Shown: positions 1-8,428 of the stretch, one piece after another
Position numbering within the stretch: the first letter of the stretch is position 1
Layout: every line of letters begins with the position of its first letter
Source: Microvirga calopogonii
Lineage (GTDB): Bacteria; Pseudomonadota; Alphaproteobacteria; Rhizobiales; Beijerinckiaceae
Assembly: GCF_003347665.1 (NCBI RefSeq)
Contig: NZ_QDGA01000036.1
Span: forward strand, 1 to 48,621
Reading direction: 5' to 3'
DNA length: 48,621 nucleotides
Notes under the pieces: model-generated
Told to the model about the DNA's origin: nothing
What the model saw: only the letters and a program-made list of their open reading frames with translations
The model's database searches: none
Program-made: the position numbers and the translations under genes

Positions 1-1177
1 AGCGCTCCAGGCACATGGCCACGCCCATGCCGCCGCCGATGCAGAGGGTCGCGAGCCCCTTCTTGGCGTTGCGCCGGCCCATCTCGTGCAGCAGGGTCAC
101 GAGCACGCGGGCGCCCGATGCTCCGATCGGGTGGCCGATGGCGATGGCGCCGCCGTTCACGTTCACGATGGACGGATCCCAGCCCATGTCCTTGTTGACC
201 GCGAGCGCCTGGGCGGCGAAGGCCTCGTTGGCCTCGACGAGTTCGAGGTCGGACACCTTCCAGCCGGCCTTTTCCAGCGCCTTGCGCGAGGACGGGATCG
301 GACCCGTGCCCATGATGGCCGGATCGACGCCGGCGGTCGCCCAGGAGGCGATGCGGGCGAGCGGGGTCAGGCCGCGTTTCTCGGCTTCGGCTTCCGTCAT
401 CAGCACGACGGCGGCGGCGCCGTCATTGATGCCCGAGGCATTGCCGGCCGTGACCGTGCCCTCCTTCGAAAAGGCGGGGCGCAGCTTGGCGAGCGCTTCG
501 AGCGTGGTGCCGGCGCGGATGTACTCGTCCTGGTCCACGATGATGTCGCCCTTGCGGGAGGCAATCGTCACGGGCGTGATCTCGTCCTTGAACCGGCCTT
601 CCTTCTGAGCGGCCTCGGCCTTGTTCTGGGAGCTCGTGGCGAACTGGTCCTGCTCCTCGCGGGTGAGCTGCCAGCGCTGGGCCACGTTCTCGGCGGTGGT
701 GCCCATGTGGTAGCCGTGGAACGCGTCCATCAGGCCGTCCTTGAGCATGGTGTCCGTGAGCTTGAAGTCGCCCATCTTGGTGCCGGACCTCATATGGGCC
801 GCGTGGGGTGCGAGCGACATGGATTCCTGGCCGCCCGCCACGATGATGGCGGCATCGCCGTTGGCGATCTGCTGCATGCCGATGGCGACCGTGCGCAGGC
901 CGGAGCCGCAGAGCTGGTTGAGGCCCCAGGCGGTCTTTTCCTGCGGCACGCCCGCCGCCATGGCGGCCTGGCGGGCCGGGTTCTGGCCCTGGGCCGCGGT
1001 GAGGATCTGGCCGAGGATCACCTCGTCCACCTCTCCGCCTTCCACCTTGGCGCGCTCGAGGGCCGCCTTGATGGCGATGGCGCCGAGCTCATGAGCCGGG
1101 GTATTGGCGAAGGCGCCGTTGAACGAGCCGACGGGGGTGCGCGCCGCGCCGACAATGACGATGCTGTCTCGGGCCAT
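1..1177 (-). CDS. phaA: Acetyl-CoA C-acetyltransferase (beta-ketothiolase), cut at the window edge
   Basis: Condenses two acetyl-CoA to acetoacetyl-CoA, the first step of polyhydroxybutyrate synthesis; cytoplasmic. Translation from the ATG at 1177 ([10 protein letters not shown]) gives a near full-length thiolase of 392 visible codons. The nucleophile lies in LNQLCGSG (Cys about residue 90), the catalytic His in GHPIGASG and the second Cys in CIGGGMG. The reading frame runs off the left edge right after ...AMCLER, so only the last codon or few codons are missing, judging by the usual family length of about 390-394. A purine-rich GGAGAGAGGA precedes the ATG. It is divergent from phaR, the regulator of PHA synthesis, which supports the PHA role over a degradative thiolase. 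A phaB reductase would be expected downstream, outside the window. Confidence 0.93.
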   Translation of the reverse strand, partial: MARDSIVIVGAARTPVGSFNGAFANTPAHELGAIAIKAALERAKVEGGEVDEVILGQILTAAQGQNPARQAAMAAGVPQEKTAWGLNQLCGSGLRTVAIGMQQIANGDAAIIVAGGQESMSLAPHAAHMRSGTKMGDFKLTDTMLKDGLMDAFHGYHMGTTAENVAQRWQLTREEQDQFATSSQNKAEAAQKEGRFKDEITPVTIASRKGDIIVDQDEYIRAGTTLEALAKLRPAFSKEGTVTAGNASGINDGAAAVVLMTEAEAEKRGLTPLARIASWATAGVDPAIMGTGPIPSSRKALEKAGWKVSDLELVEANEAFAAQALAVNKDMGWDPSIVNVNGGAIAIGHPIGASGARVLVTLLHEMGRRNAKKGLATLCIGGGMGVAMCLER

Positions 1178-1412
1178 TCCTCTCTCCTCATGCTGATTAT
1201 CTGATCGCAGAATGAATGTAGTGCCGGCTCGATCAAATCCCCAGGGGGTGGGATGTCAAGGACCGGATCGCGCAACCCTGCTCCGACGTGCCTTAGACTT
1301 TTGGCGCTTTGATCGTCCGGCATAAGACTTATAATCATGAATGGCTGGCAGCCCGCGGATCGGGATCGGGGATGTCGGCCATGGTGGTTTTCCCGGGAGC
1401 GTATCGGGCGAA
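1178..1412. promoter_or_regulatory. Divergent promoter region between phaA and phaR
   Basis: The 235 bp between the two divergent starts must hold both promoters. I could not assign hexamers with confidence. By analogy with other alphaproteobacteria PhaR may bind here, but I saw no clear dyad operator. Confidence 0.4.
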
Positions 1413-2000
1413 ATGGCGACGGACAAACAACCGACGGTCATCAAGAAATATGCCAACCGCCGCCTCTACCACACAGGCACCTCCACCTACGTGACGCTGG
1501 AAGATCTGGCCGGCATGGTGCGCAAGGGCGAGGACTTCGTGGTCTATGACGCGAAATCCGGCGAGGAGATCACCCGCTCGGTCCTGGCGCAGATCATCTT
1601 CGAGCAGGAAAACAAGGAGGGGCCGAACCTCCTGCCGGTCACGGTCCTCCGCCAGCTGATCCGCTTCTACGGCGACAGCATGCAGGCCCTGGTGCCGAGC
1701 TACCTCGAATTTTCCATGAACAACCTGTCCCAGGAGCAGCAGAAGCTCAGGGAGCAGATGGCTCAGGCCTTCGGTCCGGGAGCCTTCCAGGCCATGGAAG
1801 AGCAGGTGCGCAAGAACATGGGCTTCTTCACCGAAGCGATGCGCATGTTCTCGCCTTTCCCTCAACCCTCCTCGGGAACGCCCGAGACGAAACCGGCTGC
1901 CAAGAATGATGCTAAGGGCGGGGAGGCGAACGATCTCGACAGCCTGAAGCAGCAGATGGCCGACATGCAGGCCAAACTCGACAAGCTGGCGAGCAAGTAG
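1413..2000 (+). CDS. phaR: Polyhydroxyalkanoate synthesis repressor PhaR
   Basis: DNA- and PHB-binding regulator that couples phasin and PHA gene expression to polymer accumulation. The N-terminal PHB/PHA accumulation regulator domain is clear (VIKKYANRRLYHTGTS, then TYVTLEDL and FVVYDAKSGEEITRSVL). A middle region (FYGDSMQALVPSYLEFSM) follows, then a low-complexity linker and a C-terminal heptad-like helix rich in Q, M and L (DLDSLKQQMADMQAKLDKL), likely a coiled coil. The frame stays open upstream to 1341, but the ATG at 1413 begins the conserved MATDKQPTVIKKYANRR sequence, so 195 residues is preferred. A GGGAG lies about 13 nt upstream. Divergent from the thiolase gene. Confidence 0.93.
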   Translation: MATDKQPTVIKKYANRRLYHTGTSTYVTLEDLAGMVRKGEDFVVYDAKSGEEITRSVLAQIIFEQENKEGPNLLPVTVLRQLIRFYGDSMQALVPSYLEFSMNNLSQEQQKLREQMAQAFGPGAFQAMEEQVRKNMGFFTEAMRMFSPFPQPSSGTPETKPAAKNDAKGGEANDLDSLKQQMADMQAKLDKLASK

Positions 2001-2013
2001 GCAATTATTTCGA

Positions 2014-2104
2014 TGTCATGGCCGGGCTTGTCCCGGCCATCGCGCTTCGGAAGAGCGCCGTATCTCATTCCATCGGGATCTCCGGCACAAAGCCGGCGAT
2101 GACG
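2014..2104 (+). repeat. About 90-bp REP-like double-palindrome element, copy 1
   Basis: Two hairpin arms (GGCCGGGCTTGTCCCGGCC and CCGGCACAAAGCCGG) are joined by about 40 bp. The element is bounded by TGTCATGG on the left and GATGACG on the right. Two further copies lie at 16069-16158 and, inverted, at 37721-37810. The layout resembles the mosaic intergenic elements common in Rhizobiales. It lies between the convergent phaR and EAL genes and could end transcription from both. Confidence 0.8.
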
Positions 2105-2126
2105 TGGTGGTGAAGCTAGTAAGAAC

Positions 2127-3758
2127 TCAGGCCCTGACTTTCTTCAGCATCCGCTGCAGATTCGAAGCCTGCAGCACGGCCTCAGGCTTCCCGAACAATC
2201 CGCCCTGCAGATAATCCACGCCCCACGACGTCAGAAGGCGTGCGGTAACCTCGTCCTCGACCCATTCCGCCGCCGTGGCAATGCCGAGATACTGGGCCCG
2301 GTCGATCAGGGTCCTGACGATGAGACGGTCGTCGGTCGAGCGCTTGAGCGGCTGGATGAAGACGCCGTCGATCTTGAGAAGATCGACGGGCAGCATCCGC
2401 AATTGGCCCGGCGTCACATAGCCTGCCCCGAACCCGGTGAGCGCGAGCCCGACGCCTAATGCCTTCATGGCATGGAGACGGCCCAGAATCGTCCGGCACT
2501 CGGCCAGGGCCGCCTCGGGAACCTCGAGGATGAGCCGCGACTCGATGCCGGGCCGGGCACCGAGATGGGCCGCCAGCATGGGCAGCCATTCGACATCCTG
2601 CAGGGTCCTGGCCGAGACCGGCAGCGTCAGACGCAGGCCGGGATGGTCTTTCAGGTGATCGGCCGCCAGCTCCAGCATGCGCCCGTCGACGAGGAGGGCG
2701 AGGTTCGTGTCCTTGAGCCTCGGCACCGGGCCGAGCAGGAGCGGGCGGCCTCCAGGACCCGCCAGGGAGGCACAGGCCTGCATCAGGGCCGGAGCACGGC
2801 TTTGGGCCTCTACCATCGGCTCGCAGGCGAGAATCAGGCTTCGGCTGTTGAGGGCGTCGACCCAGTCGAACGGGGCCTGATCGGCGGCCGGGGAGGGGAG
2901 CTTCGGGCGCGGGTCGTAGAGCTTGCAGGCATCGCCGTGCTCAAGACCCGAGGCCAATGCATGCTCGGCGAAGCGCAGCAGCTTGGTGGCCTTGAAGGTA
3001 TGGTCCGGCGCGCAGGCCGCCCCCAGGTTCAGCGCGGCGACGGCCGGGTGATCCTTGATCAGCCCGGCGAGACGCCTCATGGCGCTCGGAGCATCGGCGG
3101 CTGGGCAGCATGTCAGGGTGAGGGCGAAGCGGTGGGGCCCAAAAACGGTGAAAAGGTCGTGGCGACGCATCATCGGGCGCACCTTCCGGGCGATCTCCGC
3201 CGTGACATCCGCCTCCCCATCGTCGAGGGTGCCGACGATCAGGGTGCAGGTCTGGGACACCCTCAGGGCTTCATTGATGCCGGTCTGGATGCTGCACAGA
3301 AGCTCCGAGCGCTGCTTCAGCATCGCGGGCAACAGGTCATGGGCTCCCGGAACCGGATCGAGCCGCAGCTGGCCGCGGGCGAAGGCCGGGCGCCCCTGGA
3401 TGTCCGGCTGCCAGCGGCCCGCATCCTCGACCATCACCACCCGGTCGGGCTCGAAGCGCAGGGCGTACCGGGTTTCGTAGGGGCCGCTCGCAGCTTCCGC
3501 AGACGCGATGGCATCACGGGGGGATAGGCCGCAGCCGGGTTCGACCAGGTGAGCCAAGGCCTGGCCGGTCTTCGGCAGGTCTCTCGCCGGCAGGCCAAGG
3601 GTCTCGGCAGCGCCCGGGCCCCAGGTCAGGGCATCGGACACCATGTCCCAGGCATAGATGACGCTGACCGTCGGGCCGAGAGGGCTCCGCGAGGCTCGGC
3701 GTCGCGACCGGGAAACGCCCTTGAAAAGCCCGGTCCGGCCCTGCCCCTTCGTCGCCAT
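2127..3758 (-). CDS. Degenerate GGDEF/EAL-type signalling protein
   Basis: 543 residues from the ATG at 3758. That start has GAGGGTGAG just upstream; the frame also opens 8 codons earlier. The N-terminal third is PAS-like (VSVIYAWDMVSDALTWGPGAAETLGL). The middle has the size of a GGDEF fold without a GGDEF signature. The C-terminal third is EAL-like: LLKIDGVFIQPLKRSTDDR, AEWVEDEVTARLL and YLQGGLFGKP. The key catalytic motif is lost: where E-A-L should stand the sequence reads PALMQA, and the DDFG loop reads LTGFG. It is therefore unlikely to hydrolyse c-di-GMP and may instead bind it or act through protein contacts. No membrane segment is seen. It is monocistronic, with rpmF further upstream on the same strand. 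Confidence 0.82.
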   Translation of the reverse strand: MATKGQGRTGLFKGVSRSRRRASRSPLGPTVSVIYAWDMVSDALTWGPGAAETLGLPARDLPKTGQALAHLVEPGCGLSPRDAIASAEAASGPYETRYALRFEPDRVVMVEDAGRWQPDIQGRPAFARGQLRLDPVPGAHDLLPAMLKQRSELLCSIQTGINEALRVSQTCTLIVGTLDDGEADVTAEIARKVRPMMRRHDLFTVFGPHRFALTLTCCPAADAPSAMRRLAGLIKDHPAVAALNLGAACAPDHTFKATKLLRFAEHALASGLEHGDACKLYDPRPKLPSPAADQAPFDWVDALNSRSLILACEPMVEAQSRAPALMQACASLAGPGGRPLLLGPVPRLKDTNLALLVDGRMLELAADHLKDHPGLRLTLPVSARTLQDVEWLPMLAAHLGARPGIESRLILEVPEAALAECRTILGRLHAMKALGVGLALTGFGAGYVTPGQLRMLPVDLLKIDGVFIQPLKRSTDDRLIVRTLIDRAQYLGIATAAEWVEDEVTARLLTSWGVDYLQGGLFGKPEAVLQASNLQRMLKKVRA

Positions 3759-3913
3759 CACACTCACCCTCGGAATTCGCACAACCCGGGGATGGCCCTT
3801 AGCGCCTTCACGCGCCCGACCACCCGGAAAATCAAGGGATACAGGATCCGCCCTCAGGCTTAATGAAGGGTAAAAAGCGCAGGAAATTCAGTCCCCTTGG
3901 GGATTGCGGGCAT

Positions 3914-3941
3914 AAAAAAACCGGCGCTTGGGGCGCCGGTT
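3914..3941 (-). terminator. Intrinsic terminator of rpmF
   Basis: On the minus strand a stem ACCGGCGC/GCGCCGGT with a short loop is followed by seven T residues (read as AAAAAAA at 3914-3920 on the plus strand). It lies 24 bp past the rpmF stop codon. Confidence 0.85.
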
Positions 3942-3964
3942 CGGATCGTCGCATGTCGCGTCGA

Positions 3965-4150
3965 TTACGCGTCGGTCTTCACCTTGAGGACCTGACGGCC
4001 ACGGTACATGCCGGTCTTCAGGTCAACATGGTGAGGGCGGCGCAGCTCGCCGGAATCCTTGTCCTCGATGTAGGTCGGGGCCTGCAAGGCATCGGCGGAG
4101 CGACGCATTCCGCGCCGCGAAGGCGACGTTTTTCTTTTTGGAACGGCCAT
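3965..4150 (-). CDS. rpmF: 50S ribosomal protein L32
   Basis: A 61-residue basic protein of the large ribosomal subunit. It begins [18 protein letters not shown] and continues with [17 protein letters not shown] and [12 protein letters not shown]. This is the alphaproteobacterial L32 form, without the four zinc-binding cysteines found in some bacteria. The frame stays open 20 codons further upstream, but the ATG at 4150 starts the conserved sequence and has GGAGACGAG in front of it. A terminator follows directly. Confidence 0.97.
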   Translation of the reverse strand: MAVPKRKTSPSRRGMRRSADALQAPTYIEDKDSGELRRPHHVDLKTGMYRGRQVLKVKTDA

Positions 4151-4302
4151 TTCTCGTCTCCGGTTAAAATAGCGGAGCGCCCGCTCAACCGGGGAACGCT
4201 CACATCTCAAACTTGATGAGGTTGCGCCTCATACAAGGTCTTTGGGGAAATATCTAGCCCTTTGACGCAATCGGAGGGGTTTTCGTTGCCGCAGGGATGT
4301 CT

Positions 4303-5091
4303 TCACGGCTTGAGACAATCGCTGAAGGGCGCGGCTCGCTCCATACGGGCCTGGAGCTGACCCGCCAGGGCCCGATGACCGGGCCGCGGGCGGGCCGGAT
4401 TGCGCACCAGGGGATTGGGTAGGGCCCGTGCCAGAAGCGCCGCCTCCTGACGGGTCAGGCTCTTGGCCGGCTTGCGGAAATACTTTTGGGCGGCCGCCTC
4501 GGCACCGAAGACGCCGTCGCCCCATTCGGCCACGTTGAGGTAGACCTCCATCATCTTCCGCTTCGACCAGATCAGGTCGAGGTAGAGAGCGACCGGGATC
4601 TCCAGCCCCTTGCGGAAATACGAACGACTTGGCCACAGGAAGAGGTTCTTTGCCACCTGCATGGGAATGGTCGAGGCGCCACGGGACGGTCCGTCCTCAT
4701 CGGCGGCCTCCACCACGTCCCAGAGTGCGTCCCAATCCACGCCGCCATGGTCGCAGAAGCGGCTGTCCTCGGAGGTCATGACGGCGAGCGGCAGGTTCGG
4801 CGAGATTTCGTTCAGGTTCACGAAGGTCCTCTCGACCGGCTGCAGGGTGAGCCAGCGGCCGAGCATCAGGGTCGAGACCGGCGGCACGGCCCAGTACAAA
4901 AGGCCTAGCCAAAAGACCGCCCCGACCCATAAGAGAATGAGACCAAGGCCGATCTGAACGAGTCGGCGGAAAAAGCGGGCGACCGTCATCGGCTTCCGCA
5001 GCCGCCCCGACCGCAGCGTCCATTTCGGCCTCGCTCGTTCATCAACGCTCCCCTCGGGCGGAGCGGCGGCTCCATCCGAATTCAGGCTCAT
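4303..5091 (-). CDS. mtgA: Monofunctional biosynthetic peptidoglycan transglycosylase
   Basis: GT51 enzyme that polymerises lipid II into glycan strands at the inner-membrane outer face. A cytoplasmic basic tail is followed by one membrane segment (VQIGLGLILLWVGAVFWLGLLYW). The GT51 core then has EDSRFCDHGGVDW (catalytic Glu), GASTIPMQVAKNLFLW and YLNVAEWGDGVFGAEAAA. There is no transpeptidase domain, so it is monofunctional. The start is uncertain. ATGs at 5094 and 5091 sit on top of the ispA start codon, while an internal ATG at 4989 (MTVARFFRRL) gives 228 residues, closer to the usual length, and would leave about 100 bp for divergent promoters. The stop at 4303 is firm. Confidence 0.9.
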   Translation of the reverse strand: MSLNSDGAAAPPEGSVDERARPKWTLRSGRLRKPMTVARFFRRLVQIGLGLILLWVGAVFWLGLLYWAVPPVSTLMLGRWLTLQPVERTFVNLNEISPNLPLAVMTSEDSRFCDHGGVDWDALWDVVEAADEDGPSRGASTIPMQVAKNLFLWPSRSYFRKGLEIPVALYLDLIWSKRKMMEVYLNVAEWGDGVFGAEAAAQKYFRKPAKSLTRQEAALLARALPNPLVRNPARPRPGHRALAGQLQARMERAAPFSDCLKP

Positions 5092-5092
5092 C

Positions 5093-6019
5093 ATGACGCC
5101 ATCCACCAGCACTTTCACCACACGGCTCTCCGACGCCGCGAGGGTTGTCGAAGCAAGTCTCGAAGCCTTGCTATCAGACAAAGCCGCTCCCTGCGAGCTT
5201 GCCCGTCCGCCCCGCCTCATGGCCGCCATGCGTCACGCGGTCCTGGGAGGCGGCAAGCGCCTGCGTCCGTTCCTGACCATCGAGGCGGCACGCCTCTTCG
5301 GGGTGGAAGGGCAGGGCCCGCTCAGGGCAGGCTGCGCGGTCGAGCTCCTGCATTGCTATTCCCTGGTTCATGACGATCTGCCGTCCATGGATGACGACGA
5401 CCTGCGCCGAGGGCGTCCGACCGTGCACAAGGCCTATGACGAAGCCACCGCCATCCTGGTGGGCGATGCCTTGCAGACCCTCGCCTTCGAGGTTCTCGCC
5501 GATCCGGCGACGGCCGGGGATGCGGCGGTCCGTTCCGATCTCGTGCTCGGCCTCGCCCGCGCCTCGGGGCTCGGCGGCATGGTCGGGGGACAGTTGCTCG
5601 ACTTGACCGCGGAGGGGCGTTACGGGTCCGTCGCGATGGGCGAGGCCGATGTGCGGCTGCTCCAGATGATGAAGACCGGCGCCATCCTCACCTTCTCGGT
5701 CGAGGCGGGGGCTATCCTGGGCCGGGCCGATGCGGCGGCGCGCCGGAACCTCGTCGAATACGGACGGGCGCTCGGCGCGGCCTTCCAGGTCGCGGACGAC
5801 ATCCTCGACCGGGAAGCGACCCCGGAAGCGCTCGGCAAACGCACCGGCAAGGACCTCGAAAAGGGCAAGGCCACCCTCGTCGACCTCCTGGGGATGGAAG
5901 GCGCGCATCGCGAGTGCCGGCAGCTCGTGGAGAAGGCTGAAAGCGCTCTCGACGGGTTCGGCCCACAGGCTCAGACCCTGCGTGAAGCCGTGCGTTTCGT
6001 CGTCGAGCGGCAGGTCTAA
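5093..6019 (+). CDS. ispA: Farnesyl diphosphate synthase (polyprenyl synthetase)
   Basis: Adds isopentenyl diphosphate to allylic diphosphates to make C15 farnesyl diphosphate, precursor of undecaprenyl phosphate, quinones and hopanoids. 308 residues, the usual length for the bacterial enzyme. The first aspartate-rich motif is in LVHDDLPSMDDDDLRRGRPT and the second in FQVADDILD. GGGKRLRP (IPP binding) and GGQLLDL are also present. It is divergent from mtgA with start codons effectively overlapping at 5091-5095. The product feeds the lipid carrier used for MtgA's substrate, and ispG of the same pathway lies at 10574-11860. Geranylgeranyl diphosphate synthase is the alternative, but the short-chain features favour FPP. 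Confidence 0.92.
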   Translation: MTPSTSTFTTRLSDAARVVEASLEALLSDKAAPCELARPPRLMAAMRHAVLGGGKRLRPFLTIEAARLFGVEGQGPLRAGCAVELLHCYSLVHDDLPSMDDDDLRRGRPTVHKAYDEATAILVGDALQTLAFEVLADPATAGDAAVRSDLVLGLARASGLGGMVGGQLLDLTAEGRYGSVAMGEADVRLLQMMKTGAILTFSVEAGAILGRADAAARRNLVEYGRALGAAFQVADDILDREATPEALGKRTGKDLEKGKATLVDLLGMEGAHRECRQLVEKAESALDGFGPQAQTLREAVRFVVERQV

Positions 6020-6619
6020 GCAGCATGCCTCGATAGACGGACACGCGGCGGCGGATCCGAACAGAACAGGATTCGCCCACCGCTCTCCCGAGCTTATCGG
6101 TGTGCAAAGACGCCGTCGTCGTCCATCGAAGCTAAGCCGTTGAACTATTATGGATAATCGCGCGAACGCACGTTGAAAGCGTTGCAGTTGAGAGGATTGT
6201 CCAAGCTGCGATCGGGCGGACGGTTTCTGCAGTTTGTCGAGGAATCAATCCTGGCGTGTGATCACGTTCATGAATGCGGCGGATCCACAGAAATCGCTTG
6301 TGCTATGAGCGACTTCCGCTCTTCCGGCATGCCGATCGAGCATGCGAAACAATTTGGTCTCAGCAAAATGCCGCAACCGGCACCCTGCGGCTTCGCACCC
6401 GAAGATCACGCTACTCGATTACTTGCGACGAAGGCGTAACCCGGAAGCTACCGGGCCCTTTATTCCTGGGAAAATCGCGCGAGTTGCTTCACACTCTTCT
6501 CAGCCCGGCACCACCAGACGATGCAGTCACGAGGTGCATCCGATCATCGACGGAGCGCGTCAATCGGAGACAATGGGCGGGGCTTCTTACCCGGGGGTAT
6601 GGATCAACGGGAGGAATAG
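6020..6619. other. 600-bp intergenic region with no convincing gene
   Basis: Several short open frames cross this stretch, but none shows a family motif, a good ribosome site or typical codon use. A small stem (CCCGG, loop AAGCTA, CCGGG at 6440-6455) followed by a CCCTTTATT run could be a weak terminator after ispA. The promoter of the CHRD-RTX gene should lie in the right part. No -35/-10 pair could be assigned. Confidence 0.5.
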
Positions 6620-7744
6620 ATGGCCACAGCGTTCCGCGTAAACATGACCGGCGATCAAGTCGTGCTGCCGACGGATTCACCAGCGACCGCTGTCGGCACG
6701 GTGATCTATGACAGTCTTACTGTCACGGCAGCCTACACGTTCACCGTGACGGGACTCGACTTCGGGTCCGTCACGGGCACCGCGCCTCAGACGGACGATC
6801 CGAATGACGACGTCACGGGCTTTCACTTCCACATCGGCCCGACAGGCTTCAATGCGGATCTCGTCTTCGGTCAGATCAATCCCGACCAGGATCCCGATCT
6901 GCAGATTACCACCAACAGCGACGGATCCACGACCTTGAGCGGCGTTTGGAGCCCGACCGATCAGTCCAGCTTCTGGATCGTCGGGCTCGGCAGCATCCTC
7001 AACCTGAGCCCTCCTGGATCCGAAGCGCCCCTCTATACGGACGCCACGACCTCGGGCTTTCCGGATGGCGCGATCCGGGGGCAATGGGTCACGATCGCCA
7101 ACGACAGCAGCAATACGATCAGGGGCACGGCCAGCGCCGATTTCCTGCCGGGGCTCGGTGGCGATGATCGCATCTTCGGCCAGGAGGGCGACGATCGCCT
7201 GGACGGCGGATCAGGCAACGACCGGCTGTTCGGTGAGATCGGCAACGATACCCTGATCGGTGGTTCCGGAAATGATCGGCTCGACGGAGGGATCGGCAAC
7301 GATCGCCTGTCCGGAGGCAGCGGCAACGATGTCCTGAGGGGTCGCAGCGGCGATGACGTGCTCAACGGTGGCCCCGGCAACGACACCCTCAACGGCGGCC
7401 TCGGCAACGATGTGCTGATCGGCGGCAGCGGAGCCGATGCTTTCGTCTTCAACACCGCTCTGGGCAGCACCAACGTCGATACCATCCGGGGCTATAGCAG
7501 CGCTGCCGACACGATCCGGCTCGACAATGCCATCTTCGCCGGGTTGCCGACAGGCGTTCTATCGGCCGATGCGTTCCATATCGGAACGGCCGCCGCCGAT
7601 GCCACCGACCGCATCATCTACGACAATGCGACGGGAGCCCTTTATTTCGATGCCGACGGCATCGGGACGGCCTCGGCGCCGATACAATTTGCGTTGATCC
7701 AGGGGGCTCCGGCCCTGACGCATTCCGACTTTCTCATCGTCTGA
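6620..7744 (+). CDS. CHRD-domain protein with RTX calcium-binding repeats, probably type I secreted
   Basis: 374 residues. Residues about 5-157 match a CHRD (chordin-like) domain: VGTVIYDSLTVTAAYTFTV, GFHFHIGPTG and the typical end DGAIRGQWV. Residues about 163-273 hold a run of RTX nonapeptides (GGSGNDRLFGEIGNDTLIG type) that bind calcium and fold outside the cell. The last 100 residues lack repeats and end in hydrophobic SDFLIV, as type I secretion signals do. There is no Sec signal peptide. A clear GGGAGG lies 5-10 nt before the ATG. Its exporter could be the PrsDE-type pair at 21646-24744. The role, adhesion or extracellular matrix, is unknown. Confidence 0.85.
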   Translation: MATAFRVNMTGDQVVLPTDSPATAVGTVIYDSLTVTAAYTFTVTGLDFGSVTGTAPQTDDPNDDVTGFHFHIGPTGFNADLVFGQINPDQDPDLQITTNSDGSTTLSGVWSPTDQSSFWIVGLGSILNLSPPGSEAPLYTDATTSGFPDGAIRGQWVTIANDSSNTIRGTASADFLPGLGGDDRIFGQEGDDRLDGGSGNDRLFGEIGNDTLIGGSGNDRLDGGIGNDRLSGGSGNDVLRGRSGDDVLNGGPGNDTLNGGLGNDVLIGGSGADAFVFNTALGSTNVDTIRGYSSAADTIRLDNAIFAGLPTGVLSADAFHIGTAAADATDRIIYDNATGALYFDADGIGTASAPIQFALIQGAPALTHSDFLIV

Positions 7745-7762
7745 AACATCAGGCAGAACCTG

Positions 7763-7787
7763 CCGCGGGGTTGTCTCGACCCCGCGG
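7763..7787 (+). terminator. Stem-loop after the CHRD-RTX gene
   Basis: A perfect 9-bp stem (CCGCGGGGT / ACCCCGCGG) with a 7-nt loop lies 19 bp past the stop codon. The following T-tract is poor (CTTATC), so it may act as a bidirectional or partly Rho-assisted terminator against the convergent GNAT gene. Confidence 0.65.
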
Positions 7788-7839
7788 CTTATCGCATCGT
7801 GCAGATCCGATTTTCCGCAAGGACGAGCGCTGCCCATTC

Positions 7840-8385
7840 TCAGGTCGTCGGCACCCAGAACTTCAGCTTGACGTGACCGGGGCGGCGGTTGTGCGCAACG
7901 GAGCCTGCAGGCACTCCGCCATTGACGAGAATGACCTTTCGCGAAGCCTCGTTGTCGTCGTCGCAGGTGATCAGCACCCGCGAGAAGCCCTCCGAGCGGC
8001 AGACCGGCAGGATCATGCGAAGCGCCTGTGTGGCGTAGCCGCGCCGCTGTTTCCAGGGCACGATTGTGTAGCCGATATGGCCGTAGATCGCGACGGGGAG
8101 ATCTTCCGTTCCACGCTGGAAGCGAAAGCCGATCCTGCCGCAGAATTCCCCGTCGCTGATCCAGAAATCATGGGCCGGTAGACGCGGCACCTCGCGCCCG
8201 TCCGGCAGCAGGACCATGGGGCTGTGGTAAAGGTCGCGGAGAAAGCGCTCGGGATTGCGCCGGAGCTGGAGAAGCTGCTCGCGGCTGACATCCTGGTCCG
8301 TGTTGGGCGACCAGCCCCGCGCGAGGGCGTCAGCGTAGAATGGAAGCCAGTTCAGGCTCGGGCGGACGAGGGTGAGGTCGGTCAT
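7840..8385 (-). CDS. GNAT family N-acetyltransferase
   Basis: 181 residues. The acetyl-CoA fold is recognisable: a beta-strand pair (FCGRIGFRFQ, YGHIGYTIVPWKQRRGYATQALRMILP) contains the pyrophosphate-binding loop Q/R-x-x-G-x-A (QRRGYATQAL), followed by VLITCDDDNEASRKVILVNGGV. The pattern resembles the predicted-acetyltransferase group COG3981. The substrate is unknown. It stands 43 bp downstream of kup on the same strand and could be its distal cotranscript. Convergent with the CHRD-RTX gene. Confidence 0.85.
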   Translation of the reverse strand: MTDLTLVRPSLNWLPFYADALARGWSPNTDQDVSREQLLQLRRNPERFLRDLYHSPMVLLPDGREVPRLPAHDFWISDGEFCGRIGFRFQRGTEDLPVAIYGHIGYTIVPWKQRRGYATQALRMILPVCRSEGFSRVLITCDDDNEASRKVILVNGGVPAGSVAHNRRPGHVKLKFWVPTT

Positions 8386-8428
8386 GGACCGACCAGACTG
8401 ACATCACCCAATTGCAAGGGCAACAGGC

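Noticed and set aside
6173..6439. An 88-codon frame in the gap after ispA
   Set aside because: Non-ATG start, no ribosome site, no recognisable motif and atypical composition.
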